The notes: generated by a model from the sequence alone, not told the origin. Positions 24,663 to 34,532 are shown, counted from the stretch's first letter. The stretch: DNA of 64,000 nucleotides from Streptomyces dangxiongensis (GCF_003675325.1 NZ_CP033073.1:7192001-7256000); one strand, 5' to 3'. Numbers and translations are program-made.

Positions 24663-24893
24663 GGGACTCACTCCTTCGGGATGTGTGGTCCGACGGGATC
24701 CCGCCGGTGCTCCCAACGTAGGGCCCCGGTGCCCGCCACGGCTTCTCCGATCCTGACCGGTCACCGGCGTGGTGCGGCAGCCGGTCGGTGCGGAGCCCCG
24801 GCCTCCGCCCGGATCTGCACGCCGGGCGTCCCGCCCGCGCCCGGTAGGCGGCGCCGGCCGCCGCGGACGCGCGCCCGAGCCGGGCACCGGCCG

Positions 24894-25925
24894 TCACGTC
24901 GAGTCGCGCCGGACCAGCTCCGTCGGCAGGATGACCGCCGCCGGGTCCTCACCGCCTAGCTGCGCGAGCAGCACCCGCACCATCTCGGTACTGATCCGGT
25001 CCCACGGCTGCCGGATCGTGGTGAGCGCCGGACTGGCGGCGGTCGCCGCCGGCGAGTCGTCGAAACCGCCGACGGCTACGTCGTCCGGCACCCGCTTCCC
25101 GGCCCGGTGCAGGGCCGCCAGCACGCCCTGCGCCATCAGGTCGGAGGCGACGAACACGGCGTCCATGTCCGGCGTCCGCGCCAGCAGCCGCTCCGCGCCC
25201 GCCTCACCACTGGCCCGGCTGTAGTCGCCGGAGACGACGAGCCGCTCGTCGGCCGCGATGCCCGCCTCGGCCAGGACCTCCCGGTAACCGGCGAGCCGCT
25301 CCACACCGCCGGGGGTGTCCAGCGGGCCGGTGACCACGCCGATCCGGCGGCGGCCCAGCGACAGCAGGTGCCGGACCATGTCCCGGGCACCGTCCCGGTC
25401 GTCGGCGGCCACGTAACTCACCTTGGAGCCGAGGCCGATCGGTTTGCCGCAGGCGACCAGCGGAACCCCCGCCTCCCGCAGCTCCTCGGCCACCGGATCA
25501 CCGGAGTGGCTGGAGACCAGCAGCACCCCGTCGACGTGCCCGGCGGTGATGTACCGCGTGATCCGGCGCCGTTCGTCCTGCGTGCCCGCCAGCATCAGCA
25601 GCAGCGGGACGTCGTGCGCGGCCAGCGCCTGCGTGCAACCCCGCAGCAGAACGTTGAAGTTGGGGTCCTCGAAGAACCGCTCCTGCGGCTCGGTCAGCAG
25701 GAAGCCGACGGAGTCCGACCGTCCGGTGATCAGGGAACGGGCGTGCCGGTTGACGACGTAACCCGTCCTGCGGATCGCGGCGTCGACCGCTTCCTGGGCC
25801 GCGGGGCTGACGTAGTGGCCGCCGTTGAGCACCCGTGAGACGGTGCCGCGCGAGACACCCGCCTCGCGCGCCACGTCGTGGATCGTCGGCGGTCTGCGCC
25901 GGCCCCCCGTATGGCTCATGGTCAT
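24894..25925 (-). CDS. LacI-family repressor of the galactan/galactoside locus
   Basis: The 343-residue protein has an N-terminal LacI helix-turn-helix and hinge (PTIHDVAREAGVSRGTVSRVLNG) followed by a periplasmic-binding-like effector domain (residues about 65-335). The start at 25925 overlaps the stop of the permease gene (ATGA), making it the last gene of the transporter operon; ATG 25919 is an alternative two codons later. It most likely binds the three TGTG-N6-CACA-type palindromes between the transporter and beta-galactosidase genes and is released by galactose or a galacto-oligosaccharide. The effector is inferred from context. Confidence 0.9.
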   Translation of the reverse strand: MTMSHTGGRRRPPTIHDVAREAGVSRGTVSRVLNGGHYVSPAAQEAVDAAIRRTGYVVNRHARSLITGRSDSVGFLLTEPQERFFEDPNFNVLLRGCTQALAAHDVPLLLMLAGTQDERRRITRYITAGHVDGVLLVSSHSGDPVAEELREAGVPLVACGKPIGLGSKVSYVAADDRDGARDMVRHLLSLGRRRIGVVTGPLDTPGGVERLAGYREVLAEAGIAADERLVVSGDYSRASGEAGAERLLARTPDMDAVFVASDLMAQGVLAALHRAGKRVPDDVAVGGFDDSPAATAASPALTTIRQPWDRISTEMVRVLLAQLGGEDPAAVILPTELVRRDST

Positions 25926-26827
25926 GACTTTACGGCCCCGGACAGCAGGTCCAGGCTCCAGAACCGCTGAATGACCAGGAAGAGGGCGATCAGCGGGAGG
26001 ACCGCGAGGAAGGCACCCGTGATCACGAGGGTGTACAGCGCGGGCGTGTTCGAGCCCTGCTCCAGCAGCGTGTACAGCCCCAGCGTGAGCGGGAACTTCT
26101 CGTCGTCGCTGAGCATGATGTACGGCAGCAGGAAGTTGTTCCAGATCGCCACGAACTGGAACAGGAACACGGTGACCATGCCGGGGATCATCATCGGCAG
26201 GGCGATCCGGGTGAAGATCCGCCACTCGCCCGCCCCGTCCATCCGCCCGGCCTCCACCACGTCGGCCGGCACGGCGCCGGACGCGTAGACACGGGCGAGG
26301 TAGACGCCGTACGGGGAGAGGATCTGCGGCAGCAGCACGGACAGGTAGGAGTCCGTGAGGTCGGCCTTCGCCAGCAGCAGGTACTGCGGGATCGCGAGGA
26401 TCACCGGCGGCATCAGCACGCCCGCGAGCAGGACGTTGAACATCGTCTCGCGGCCCCGGAAACGGTAGGTCGCGAGCGCGTACCCGCTGACCGCCGACAC
26501 GGCGGCCGACAGCAGGGCGCCCAGCCCGGCGTACAGCGCGGAGTTGCCCATCCACGTCCAGTAGACGCCGTCCCGGTAGGCGTTGAGGTCCGCGAGGTTG
26601 CCGGCGAACCCGGTGCCCGGCAGGAAGGTGAAGGTGGAGAACAGCTCGTGCCCGGACTTGGTGGACGCGATCACCACCCAGGCGACCGGCAGCAGGGTGT
26701 AGACCGCGCCGCACAGCAGGGTGACCGTCGGAACCAGCGCGATCCGGCGGCGCCGCGGCGGACCCTGCGCCGTACCCGGGGTGGTGCCCGCGGCCGGGGC
26801 GGCCTTGCGGACGGCAAGAGTACTCAT
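25922..26827 (-). CDS. carbohydrate ABC transporter permease, MalG type
   Basis: The 301-residue inner-membrane protein has six predicted helices. The cytoplasmic EAA loop is DVVEAGRMDGAGEWRIFTRIALP, the contact site for the ATPase. The GSKSG-like periplasmic loop and LPxGVYLAR segments are typical of MalG/GanQ proteins. The start overlaps the upstream permease stop by four bases. No ATPase gene is present; in streptomycetes a shared ATPase (MsiK) usually energises such importers. The substrate is probably galactan-derived galacto-oligosaccharides, inferred from the neighbouring GH42 and GH53 genes. Confidence 0.9.
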   Translation of the reverse strand: MSTLAVRKAAPAAGTTPGTAQGPPRRRRIALVPTVTLLCGAVYTLLPVAWVVIASTKSGHELFSTFTFLPGTGFAGNLADLNAYRDGVYWTWMGNSALYAGLGALLSAAVSAVSGYALATYRFRGRETMFNVLLAGVLMPPVILAIPQYLLLAKADLTDSYLSVLLPQILSPYGVYLARVYASGAVPADVVEAGRMDGAGEWRIFTRIALPMMIPGMVTVFLFQFVAIWNNFLLPYIMLSDDEKFPLTLGLYTLLEQGSNTPALYTLVITGAFLAVLPLIALFLVIQRFWSLDLLSGAVKS

Positions 26828-27810
26828 CCTGCTTCTCCTTGACTGACGTCCCGCTTGGTGCGGCGGTTCGCGGCCCGCAGGAAGCCGAACGACAGCAGCA
26901 GCGTGACGACGGCGACCAGCGTCGCCTCGGCCGCCGCCGAGTAGATGTCGTTCCGGCCGAAGGCGTCCTGGTACACCTTCATCAGCGGACTCCAGGTCGT
27001 GCTGACCGAGTTGGTGAGCGGCTTCAGGGTGGTCGGCTCGTTGAACACCTGGAGCGTCGCGATGATCGAGAAGAAGAAGGTCAGCACCAGCGAGGGCGCC
27101 ACCATCGGGATCTTGATCCGAAGTGCGATCTGCGTGGGGGTGGCGCCGTCCAGCTTCGCCGCCTCGTACACCTCCGCCGGGATGGACCGCAGCGAGGTGT
27201 AGATGACGATCATGTTGAAGCCGGTGCCGCCCCATACCGCGATGTTCGACAGGGCGAGGAAGAGCGGCCCGCCGTCCAGCAGATCCGGCTGCGGCAGGCC
27301 CAGCCGGTCGAGCACGAAGTAGAACGGGCTGACGTCCGGCAGGTACAGGAAGCCCCACAGCAGCGCGGCCACCACGCCGGGGATGGCGTACGGCAGGAAG
27401 ATCGCGAGCCGGGTGACCGGGGCGAGGCGCACCTTCTCGGAGTCCAGCATCAGTGCGAACAGCAGCGCGAGGCCCAGCATCACCGGGACGACGACGCAGC
27501 CGTAGCCGAGCACGCGCAGCGCGCCCCGCAGCAGCTCGCTGTCCTGGAATGCCTCGGTGTAGTTCTGCAGGCCCGCCCACACCTCCGTGCGGGCACCCGA
27601 GCCGAGGCCCAGGCCCGAGACGTGCACCTTGCGGAAGCTGAGCCAGACCGCGTAGCCGATGGGCAGCGCGAAGAAGAGGGCGAACAGCAAGGTGGCCGGG
27701 ACCAGGAAGACGTAGGGCGCGCTCCGCGCCCGGCGGACGGTGCGGGGAGACGGGTGGCCGTACGGGGCCCCCTCGGCCCCGTACGACGTCCGGCTTGCGG
27801 AGCTGCTCAC
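26824..27810 (-). CDS. sugar ABC transporter permease, MalF type
   Basis: The 328-residue membrane protein has about six to seven helices and the EAA loop EVYEAAKLDGATPTQIALRIKIP. The start is a GTG at 27810 that overlaps the binding-protein stop (GTGA), so translation is coupled. Pairs with the MalG-type permease to form the channel of the importer. The short Ser/Arg-rich cytosolic N-terminus (about 30 residues) is common in actinobacterial MalF proteins. Confidence 0.9.
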   Translation of the reverse strand: MSSSASRTSYGAEGAPYGHPSPRTVRRARSAPYVFLVPATLLFALFFALPIGYAVWLSFRKVHVSGLGLGSGARTEVWAGLQNYTEAFQDSELLRGALRVLGYGCVVVPVMLGLALLFALMLDSEKVRLAPVTRLAIFLPYAIPGVVAALLWGFLYLPDVSPFYFVLDRLGLPQPDLLDGGPLFLALSNIAVWGGTGFNMIVIYTSLRSIPAEVYEAAKLDGATPTQIALRIKIPMVAPSLVLTFFFSIIATLQVFNEPTTLKPLTNSVSTTWSPLMKVYQDAFGRNDIYSAAAEATLVAVVTLLLSFGFLRAANRRTKRDVSQGEAG

Positions 27811-29123
27811 CGAGAGACCTCGAAGCCCTGCTTCTTCATGTCGGCGACCGTGTCGTCCTGCATCGTCCTCAGGGCGGCGGTGAAGTCCGACTTGTTCTTC
27901 GCGGCGGCGCCGAAGGCGTCCTTGAAGGACGTGTAGGCGACGTTCACGTTCGGGCCCCACGCGGACGGCGCGGTGGTCTTCGCGACGGCGGCGGCCCTGG
28001 TGTAGAAGTCCGGCTGGTTGGCGAAGAACGCCGGCGGGTTGGAGAAGGCGCCGCTGAGCTGGGCGGAGGTGGAGGCCGGGTAGATCCCGCTCTCCTCGGC
28101 CAGCGCGTTGAGGGCGTCGTGGTCGGTGTTCAGCCAGGTCGCGAACTCGGCGGCGGCCTTCTGGTGCGCCGAGTCGGTGGTGACCGCCGTCGAGGAGCCG
28201 CCCCAGCTACCGGTGGCGTCCTGGTCCAGCGACCACTGGGGGAGCGGGGCCATGGCCCACTTGCCCTTGGTGTCCGGCGCGGCCGTGGTCAGTGTGCCCG
28301 GCGCCCACACGGCGCTCACCCAGGCGATCTGCTTGCCGGTGTCGAGCGCCTTGTTCCAGGAGGGGGTGTACATCGGCTGGTTGTCGATGACGCCCTCCTT
28401 GACCAGTCCGCCCCAGAACCCGGCGACCTTCCGGGTGGCCGCGTCGTCGATCGCGACCTTCCACTTGTCACCCGACGTGGTCCACCACTTGGCGCCGGCC
28501 TGCTGGGCGAGCCCCGCGAAGAGTCCGGAGTCGTTGGCGGAGAAGGTGGTCAGGTCCTTGTCGGGCGCCTTCTTCTTCAGTTCGCGGGCCGTCTCGGCGA
28601 ACTGCTCCCAGGTGGTGGGAACCTTCATGCCGTACTTCTCGAACAGGTCCTGGCGGTAGTAGAACATCATCGGGCCGATGTCCTGCGGCACCGCGTAGAC
28701 GGCGTCCGTGCCGAGCGTGGTCTGCTGCCAGACGCCGTCGGCGAACTTGTCCTTGGCGCCGCCGACCTCCTGGGAGATGTCGGCCAGGGCGTCGTTGCTG
28801 ACCAGTGTGGGCAGCGCCTGGTACTCGGCCTGCACCAGGTCGGGGGCCTTCTTCGCCTTGTGGGCGGTGAGGATCTTGGTGACCAGCGTGTCGCCGGACG
28901 CCTGCTTCTTGACGGTGACGCTGATCCGGTTCTTCTTGCCCGGGCCCTTGTTCCACAGGTCCACGACCTTGTCCATGCCGGGGGTCCAGGTCCAGTACGT
29001 CAGTGAGACGGGACCCGACTCGGTCTTGCTGCCGTCCTCGGAGCCGCAGCCGGCGAGGGCGGTGGCACCGAGAGAGACGGCGAGGGCGGTTGTCACGAGG
29101 CGGCGGCGCTTCGTGTGCGGCAT
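27807..29123 (-). CDS. extracellular sugar-binding lipoprotein of ABC importer
   Basis: The 438-residue family-1 solute-binding protein has a signal peptide ending in the lipobox LAGC (Cys near residue 26). The mature N-terminus leads into SLTYWTWTPGMDKVV. The family pattern includes LPTLVSNDALADIS, YAVPQDIGPMMFYYR and FATWLNTDHDAL, with several aromatic residues for sugar stacking. GGGGAGAA precedes the ATG. First gene of the importer operon; its promoter carries two operator palindromes. Galacto-oligosaccharide binding is inferred from its neighbours. Confidence 0.9.
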   Translation of the reverse strand: MPHTKRRRLVTTALAVSLGATALAGCGSEDGSKTESGPVSLTYWTWTPGMDKVVDLWNKGPGKKNRISVTVKKQASGDTLVTKILTAHKAKKAPDLVQAEYQALPTLVSNDALADISQEVGGAKDKFADGVWQQTTLGTDAVYAVPQDIGPMMFYYRQDLFEKYGMKVPTTWEQFAETARELKKKAPDKDLTTFSANDSGLFAGLAQQAGAKWWTTSGDKWKVAIDDAATRKVAGFWGGLVKEGVIDNQPMYTPSWNKALDTGKQIAWVSAVWAPGTLTTAAPDTKGKWAMAPLPQWSLDQDATGSWGGSSTAVTTDSAHQKAAAEFATWLNTDHDALNALAEESGIYPASTSAQLSGAFSNPPAFFANQPDFYTRAAAVAKTTAPSAWGPNVNVAYTSFKDAFGAAAKNKSDFTAALRTMQDDTVADMKKQGFEVSR

Positions 29124-29174
29124 GGTTTCTCCCCTGACCTGGGCCCCCGCCCACTGCGGAGACCTGCCATGCAG

Positions 29175-29190
29175 ATGTGCACGTTCACAT
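29175..29190. promoter_or_regulatory. LacI-type operator 1
   Basis: Palindrome ATGTGCACGTTCACAT, 52 bp upstream of the binding-protein start. Its core TGTGCACGTTCACA differs from the neighbouring site at 29231 in only two bases. Confidence 0.7.
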
Positions 29191-29230
29191 GAGTCGGGTG
29201 CTCTGACTCCCAGAGCCCCTGCCATGCTTC

Positions 29231-29244
29231 TGTGAGCGTTCACA
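29231..29244. promoter_or_regulatory. LacI-type operator 2
   Basis: Palindrome TGTGAGCGTTCACA. It overlaps the proposed -10/start region of the importer promoter, so repressor bound here would block transcription of the binding-protein operon. Confidence 0.7.
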
Positions 29245-29272
29245 GTAGAGAAACATCCCGGACACTTGTCAA
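29244..29272 (-). promoter_or_regulatory. importer operon promoter
   Basis: On the minus strand TTGACA (29272-29267), a 17-base spacer, then TCTACT (29249-29244). It is directly followed by and overlaps operator 2. The consensus -35 and correct spacing suit a vegetative sigma factor. Confidence 0.55.
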
Positions 29273-29319
29273 TGGTTGTTGCTGTGCGGTTATGTTGGGC
29301 TCGCGCCGCTGACGATGTG

Positions 29320-29333
29320 TGTGCACGTTCCCA
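29320..29333. promoter_or_regulatory. LacI-type operator 3, beta-galactosidase side
   Basis: TGTGCACGTTCCCA matches operator 1 core at 13 of 14 positions. It lies 26 bp upstream of the GH42 start, so each divergent transcript has its own site. Confidence 0.6.
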
Positions 29334-29358
29334 AATGATCGATCTTCCGGAGGCAGCC

Positions 29359-31380
29359 ATGCCTGACATCAGCCCCAGGGGCCTCACCAGGCTCGCCTTC
29401 GGCGGGGACTACAACCCCGAGCAGTGGCCTGAATCCGTCTGGCAGGAGGACGTCCGGCTGATGCGCGAGGCCGGCGTCACGATGGTCAGCGTCGGGATCT
29501 TCTCCTGGGCCCTGCTGGAGCCCGCGCCGGGGGAGTACGACTTCGGCTGGCTGGACCGGGTCATCGATCTCCTCCACGACCACGGCATCCGCGTCGACCT
29601 CGGCACACCGACCGTGGTACCTCCGGTCTGGTTCTACCGGGCGCACCCCGAGGCGCTGCCGGTCACCGCGGAGGGCGTGCGCTACGAGTTCGGCTCTCGC
29701 GGCGCGATCTGCCACAGCAACGCCGACTACCGGGCCGCCGCCGCGGCCATCACCACCGCACTGGCCGAGCGCTACGGCGACCACCCGGCGCTGGCGATGT
29801 GGCACGTCCACAACGAGTACGGCGTCCCCGTCTCGGCCTGCTACTGCGACTCCTGCGCCGCCCACTTCCGCCGCTGGCTCGCGGACACCTACGGCACGGT
29901 CGACGCCGTCAACGAGGCCTGGGGGACCGCCTTCTGGGGCCAGCGCTACACCGGCTTCGAGCAGATCAACCCGCCCCGGGCCACCCCGACCGTCGGCAAC
30001 CCGGGCCAGGCGCTCGACTACCGGCGCTTCGCCGACGCCACCGTCCGGGAGAACTTCCGCGCCGAACGGGACCTCCTGCACCGCCTCTCACCGGGCGTGC
30101 CGGTCACCACCAACTTCATGACCGCCCTCAGCCAGTGCGACTCCATGGACTACTGGGCCTGGGGCCGCGAGGTCGACCTCGTCACCAACGACCACTACCT
30201 GATCACCGACGGCCGCCGCACCCACGTCAACCTCGCCATGGCCGCCGACCTCACCCGCTCGGTCGCCGGCGGCGCCCCCTGGCTGCTGCTGGAACACTCC
30301 ACCTCGGGCGTCAACTGGCAGCCCCGCAACCCCGCCAAGGCCCCCGGCGAGATGGCCCGCAACTCCCTCGCGCACGTCGCCCGCGGCTCCGAGGGCGCGA
30401 TGTTCTTCCAGTGGCGCCAGTCCCGGCGCGGCGCCGAGAAGTTCCACTCGGCGATGCTGCCGCACGGCGGCACCGACACCCGCGTCTGGCGCGAGGTGGT
30501 CGAACTCGGCGCTTCCATCGACACGTTGAGCGCCCTTGGGGGCACCCGCACCGAGGCCGACGTGGCCATGCTGTGGGACTGGCAGTCCTGGTGGGCGCAG
30601 AACCTCGCCTGGCGCCCCAGCGAGGACCACGACCCGCGCGAGCGCGCCGACTCCTTCTACGAGGCCCTCTACGACCACCACCTCACCGTCGACTTCGCCC
30701 ATCCGGAAGCCGACCTGTCGGCCTATCCCCTTGTCGTCGTGCCCGCCCTGTACCTGATGACGCAAGCGGCCGGTGACAACCTCCGCAGGTACGCCGAGAA
30801 CGGCGGCACGCTCGTGGTGTCTTACTTCTCCGGCATCGTCGACGAGCACGACGCCGTGCACGAGGGCGCCTGCCCGGGCGTGCTGCGCGACGTCCTCGGG
30901 CTGACCGTGGAGGAGTTCTCGCCGCTGCTCAAGGACGAACGCGTACGCCTGACCGCGCCGGACGGCCCCGCGCTCACCGGGGACGTGTGGAGCGAGTTCG
31001 TCGTGCCGCGCGGCGCGGAGACCGTGTGGACGTACGCCGACGGGCTCACCGCGGGCCGCCCGGCCGTCACCCGGCACCGGACCGGCCGGGGCACCGCCTG
31101 GTACGTCTCCACCCGCCTCGACGCCCAGGGCCTGGACGCGGTCCTCGCCCGGGCGGCCGGTGACGCCGGGATCGCCCCGCGCGCCGACCTGCCCCGCGAC
31201 GTGGAGGTCGTGCGCCGCAGCGGTACGTCGGGCACCTACCTCTTCGCCGTCAACCACACCGCCGGCGACACCGAGGTGCCGCTGGACACGCCCGGCACCG
31301 AACTGCTGACGGGCGAACGCGCCGCGGGCCGCCTCGCGGTCCCGGCGGGAGCCGTCCGGGTCGTACGACTCGACGGCTGA
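29359..31380 (+). CDS. beta-galactosidase, glycoside hydrolase family 42
   Basis: The 673-residue cytosolic enzyme has no signal peptide. The acid/base is Glu153 in WHVHNEYG and the nucleophile Glu312 in LLLEHSTSG. A Cys cluster near residues 160-168 (CYCDSC) matches the zinc site of GH42 enzymes. The N-terminus FGGDYNPEQWP is diagnostic. GGAGG lies 7 bases before the ATG at 29359; the upstream extension is non-coding. Beyond the barrel come the trimerisation and C-terminal domains. It would split imported galacto-oligosaccharides into galactose. Divergent from the importer and followed by a GH53 galactanase gene. Confidence 0.95.
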   Translation: MPDISPRGLTRLAFGGDYNPEQWPESVWQEDVRLMREAGVTMVSVGIFSWALLEPAPGEYDFGWLDRVIDLLHDHGIRVDLGTPTVVPPVWFYRAHPEALPVTAEGVRYEFGSRGAICHSNADYRAAAAAITTALAERYGDHPALAMWHVHNEYGVPVSACYCDSCAAHFRRWLADTYGTVDAVNEAWGTAFWGQRYTGFEQINPPRATPTVGNPGQALDYRRFADATVRENFRAERDLLHRLSPGVPVTTNFMTALSQCDSMDYWAWGREVDLVTNDHYLITDGRRTHVNLAMAADLTRSVAGGAPWLLLEHSTSGVNWQPRNPAKAPGEMARNSLAHVARGSEGAMFFQWRQSRRGAEKFHSAMLPHGGTDTRVWREVVELGASIDTLSALGGTRTEADVAMLWDWQSWWAQNLAWRPSEDHDPRERADSFYEALYDHHLTVDFAHPEADLSAYPLVVVPALYLMTQAAGDNLRRYAENGGTLVVSYFSGIVDEHDAVHEGACPGVLRDVLGLTVEEFSPLLKDERVRLTAPDGPALTGDVWSEFVVPRGAETVWTYADGLTAGRPAVTRHRTGRGTAWYVSTRLDAQGLDAVLARAAGDAGIAPRADLPRDVEVVRRSGTSGTYLFAVNHTAGDTEVPLDTPGTELLTGERAAGRLAVPAGAVRVVRLDG

Positions 31381-31488
31381 GCCGGCTCCCCTCCGTCCGC
31401 GTGTGCCACGAGAGCCGCGGGCGGAGGGGTCCTCCTCCGGCCCCACCGGAGGACACCCTCCCCAGTTACGTCGAAGGGACGACGGACG

Positions 31489-33052
31489 ATGAAGTTCCAT
31501 CCCAGACGCACCATCAGGGCCCTGCTGCTGCCGCTCGCGGCCGGGCTCGCCTTCACCGCCCTGCCCGCCCAGACCGCCCGGGCCGCGAGCACCCTCACCA
31601 ACGGCGGTTTCGAGTCCGGCGGTTCGGGCGCGGCCACGCCCGCCGGCTGGTCCGAGTACGGCGACACCGGCGCCTCGTACACCGAGTCCGGCGGCCACGG
31701 CGGCAGTTACCGCCTCAGCCACTACTCGGCGTCCGCCTACAAGGTGGCGACCTACCAGTACCTGTCCGGACTCGCCAACGGCAACTACACGCTCACCGCG
31801 TGGGTCCGCTCCAGCGGCGGGCAGAACGCGGCCTACCTCGCCCTGAAGAACTGCGGCAGCCCCGAACAGCGCACGGATCTGCCCGTCTCGTCCAGTGGGT
31901 GGATACGGATCGTCACGCCGGTCAAGGTGACCGGCAACCAGTGCACCATCAGCGTCAACAGTGACGCCCACGCGGGCAACTGGATCAACGTCGACGATGT
32001 GACCTTCACGCCCGGCACCACCGGCACCTCCGTCCACGGAGCCGACATCTCCTCCCTCGCCAAGAGCGAGGCCAGAGGCGGCGTCTACCGGACCGGCTCC
32101 GGCACCGCCGGGGACGCCCTGGCCGTCCTCAGGTCGTCCGGCATGAACTACGCCCGCCTGAAGGTGTGGGTGAACCCGGCCGACGGCTACAACGACAAGG
32201 CCCACGTCCTGGCCATGGCCAAACGCGTCAAGGCGCAGGGCATGAAGCTCCTGGTCGACTTCCACTACTCGGACACCTGGGCCGACCCCGGCGCCCAGAC
32301 CGAGCCGGCCGCATGGGCGGGCCACAGCTACAGCCGCCTGAAGACGGACGTGTACAACCACACGTACGACGTGCTGAGCGCCCTGAAGGCGCAGGGCACC
32401 ACCGCCGACATGGTCCAGGTGGGCAACGAGATCAACGGCGGCATGCTGTGGTCCGAGGGATCCACGGACAACTGGAGCCAGCTCGCCGGACTGATCAACT
32501 CGGGCTACGACGCCGTCAAGGCGGTCAACTCCTCCACCCTCGTCGCGCTGCACCTGGCCAAGGGCGGGGACAAGGCCGGTACCGAGTGGTGGTTCGACAA
32601 CGCACTCGCCGCCGGAGTGAGGTTCGACGCGATCGGCCTGTCGTACTACGGGTACTGGCACGGCCCGCTCGCCGACTTCCAGACCACCCTGGACGACGCG
32701 GCCGCCCGCTACGGCAAGCCCGTCTTCGTCGCCGAGACGGCCTACCCCTTCCGCCTCGACAGCGACGACCCGCTCACCAACCAGATCGACACCACCGCGG
32801 AGCTGGTCCCCGGCTATCCCGCGACCACGGCCGGCCAGGCCAGGGTGGATGAACGACGTGGCGAGCATCGTGGAGGCCGTGCCGAACGGCCGGGGTCTCG
32901 GCGTCTTCTACTGGGAGGCGACCTGGACCGCCGTCACCGGCAACGGCTGGGACCCGGCCGACGCCGGCTCCGGCAACGGCTGGGAGAACCAGGCCCTGTT
33001 CGGCTACGACGACCGGGCGCTTCCCTCCCTGTCGTGGTTCAGCCACCGCTGA
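31489..33052 (+). pseudogene. secreted endo-beta-1,4-galactanase (GH53) with N-terminal carbohydrate-binding domain, one frameshift
   Basis: A signal peptide (ends TARAAS) is followed by a beta-sandwich carbohydrate-binding-like domain (residues about 33-185) and a GH53 catalytic domain from about 188 (VHGADISSLAKSEA). The acid/base is Glu314 in VGNEINGG and the nucleophile Glu416 in FVAETAYPF. At GGG 32843-32845 one extra G shifts the frame. The true continuation is MNDVASIVEAVPNGRGLGVF to SLSWFSHR, stop 33050-33052. Removing one base gives 521 codons exactly. The lost end would complete the barrel, so the encoded protein is probably inactive if the shift is real. The enzyme would cut galactan outside the cell for the importer. 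Confidence 0.85.
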
Positions 33053-33273
33053 GCCGTTCGGGGCGGGCCCGGCCGCACGCGGCGACCGGGCCCGCGCCGT
33101 CCCCGCCGCCGCCCCCGCCGGGCCCGTGCCGTCCCGCCGGGGTCGTGTGTCCGGCTCCCGGTCACACCGCCGTCCGGTACCGGACAACGGGCGCCGAGTC
33201 CCGGGCGCGCCGGAGTCGCCCCGGGTCACAGTGGGAACACTGCGTGGCGGAGGCCGGGGAGCGGAGGCGGGCG

Positions 33274-33560
33274 GTGACGGGGACTCCCTCGGGCCGGATG
33301 CGGCAGACCATCCTGGAGTGGCTCAAGGACCCGGCGGCCCACTTCCCCGCCTCCCGCCGCGCCGCCGCCGCGGCACCGGTGTCACCGCGCGGGCCGTCGC
33401 CGCCAAGCTGGGCGTGCCGCGCCGGACCGCCACCGCCCACCTGGACCTCCTCACCCGCCTCGGCGTCCTGCGCACCCGCCGGGTCTGCTGCCGCACCTAC
33501 TACCGGCGCGACGAGATCCGCATCGCCGAGGTGGCCCGGATGTTCGAGAAGGGCTGGTGA
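33274..33560 (+). pseudogene. ArsR-type winged-helix regulator, frameshifted
   Basis: The frame from GTG 33274 gives MRQTILEWLKDPAAHFP, the standard N-terminus of a small streptomycete ArsR protein. The rest lies in another frame: VTARAVAAKLGVPRRTATAH (recognition helix), LLTRLGVLRTRR and the end RIAEVARMFEKGW. A loss of one base between about 33350 and 33372, in a GCC-rich run, explains the break; adding it back gives 96 codons. The start has GGAGCGGAGG upstream, and the stop overlaps the next start (TGATG). Effector unknown. Confidence 0.75.
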
Positions 33561-34532
33561 TGAAGGGACCGCACATGGACCGACCCACGGCCCTCGTCCC
33601 GCTGCACCACATCCGTCCGGGCGCCCGCGGGCCGGAGGACGTCGTGGCCGACCCGCACGGACGCGTGCTGACCGGGGTGGCGGACGGGCGCGTCCTGCGC
33701 GTCCACCACCCCGGCGGCCCGCGCGCGGCCCGCACGGAGGTGCTGGCCCGGACCGGCGGCCGTCCCCTGGGCCTGAACTCCTGCCGGACGGCGACCTGCT
33801 GGTGTGCGACGCGGAACGCGGACCGCTGCGCGTCGGCACGGACGACGGCACCGTCCGTGTGCTGGCCGACTCGGTGGCGGGGGAGCGGCTCCGCTTCTGC
33901 GGCAACGCCGTCACCCTGCCCGACGGCACCGTGTACTTCACCGTCTCCAGCCGCCGCCACCCCCTGCACCGGTGGATCGGCGACATCGTCGAACACAGCG
34001 GCACCGGGCGCCCGCTGCGACTCGCCCCCGGCGGCGGCGAACCCGAGGTCCTGCTGGGCGGCCTGCGGTTCGCCAACGGACTGGCCCCGAGCGCCGACGG
34101 CTCCTTCCTGGTGATCACCGAGACCGGCTCCTGCCGCCTCACCCGCTACCGGCTCACCGGCCCCCGCGCCGGACACGCCGACCGCTTCGCCGACCTCCCC
34201 GGCATGCCGGACAACCTCTGGCGCGAAGGCCCGGACGGGCCCGTCCGGGTCGCCCCGGCCGGCCCCCGCGTGCCCCCGCTGGACCTGCTGCACCGCACTC
34301 CGCGGGCCGTGCGCCGCGGCGCCGCCCGGGCCGCCGTCCCCGCGCCGTACCGGCCGAGCGGGACCGTCGGGGTCGTCGCCGTCGACGACCGGGGCCGGAC
34401 CGCCACCACCTCACCCGCCGCCGCTCCGGCTTCCGCATGGGCACCAGCGTGTGCGCGACCGGTGACCCCATGGTGCTCGGCAGTCTCCTGGAGCCCGGTG
34501 TGGCGGTCTGTGCCCGGCCCGCCGCCCGCTGA
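33560..34532 (+). pseudogene. SMP-30/strictosidine-synthase-like beta-propeller protein, two frameshifts
   Basis: The order of conserved blocks is intact but spread over three frames. The first is PEDVVADPHGRVLTGVADGRVL to RTGGRPLGL. After a lost base near 33774 come LLPDGDLLVCDAERGPLRVG, FANGLAPSADGSFLVITE and FADLPGMPDN to VGVVAVDDRGR. After a second lost base near 34405 come HHLTRRRSGFRMGTSV and the end GVAVCARPAAR. Restoring two bases gives 325 codons. The family includes lactonases and strictosidine-synthase-like hydrolases. Coupled to the ArsR gene by TGATG. Confidence 0.75.

Noticed and set aside
30088..32868. 926-residue minus-strand open frame opposite GH42/GH53
   Set aside because: It mirrors two well-supported plus-strand genes, has Gly/Val/Asp-rich sequence without motifs, and no ribosome site.
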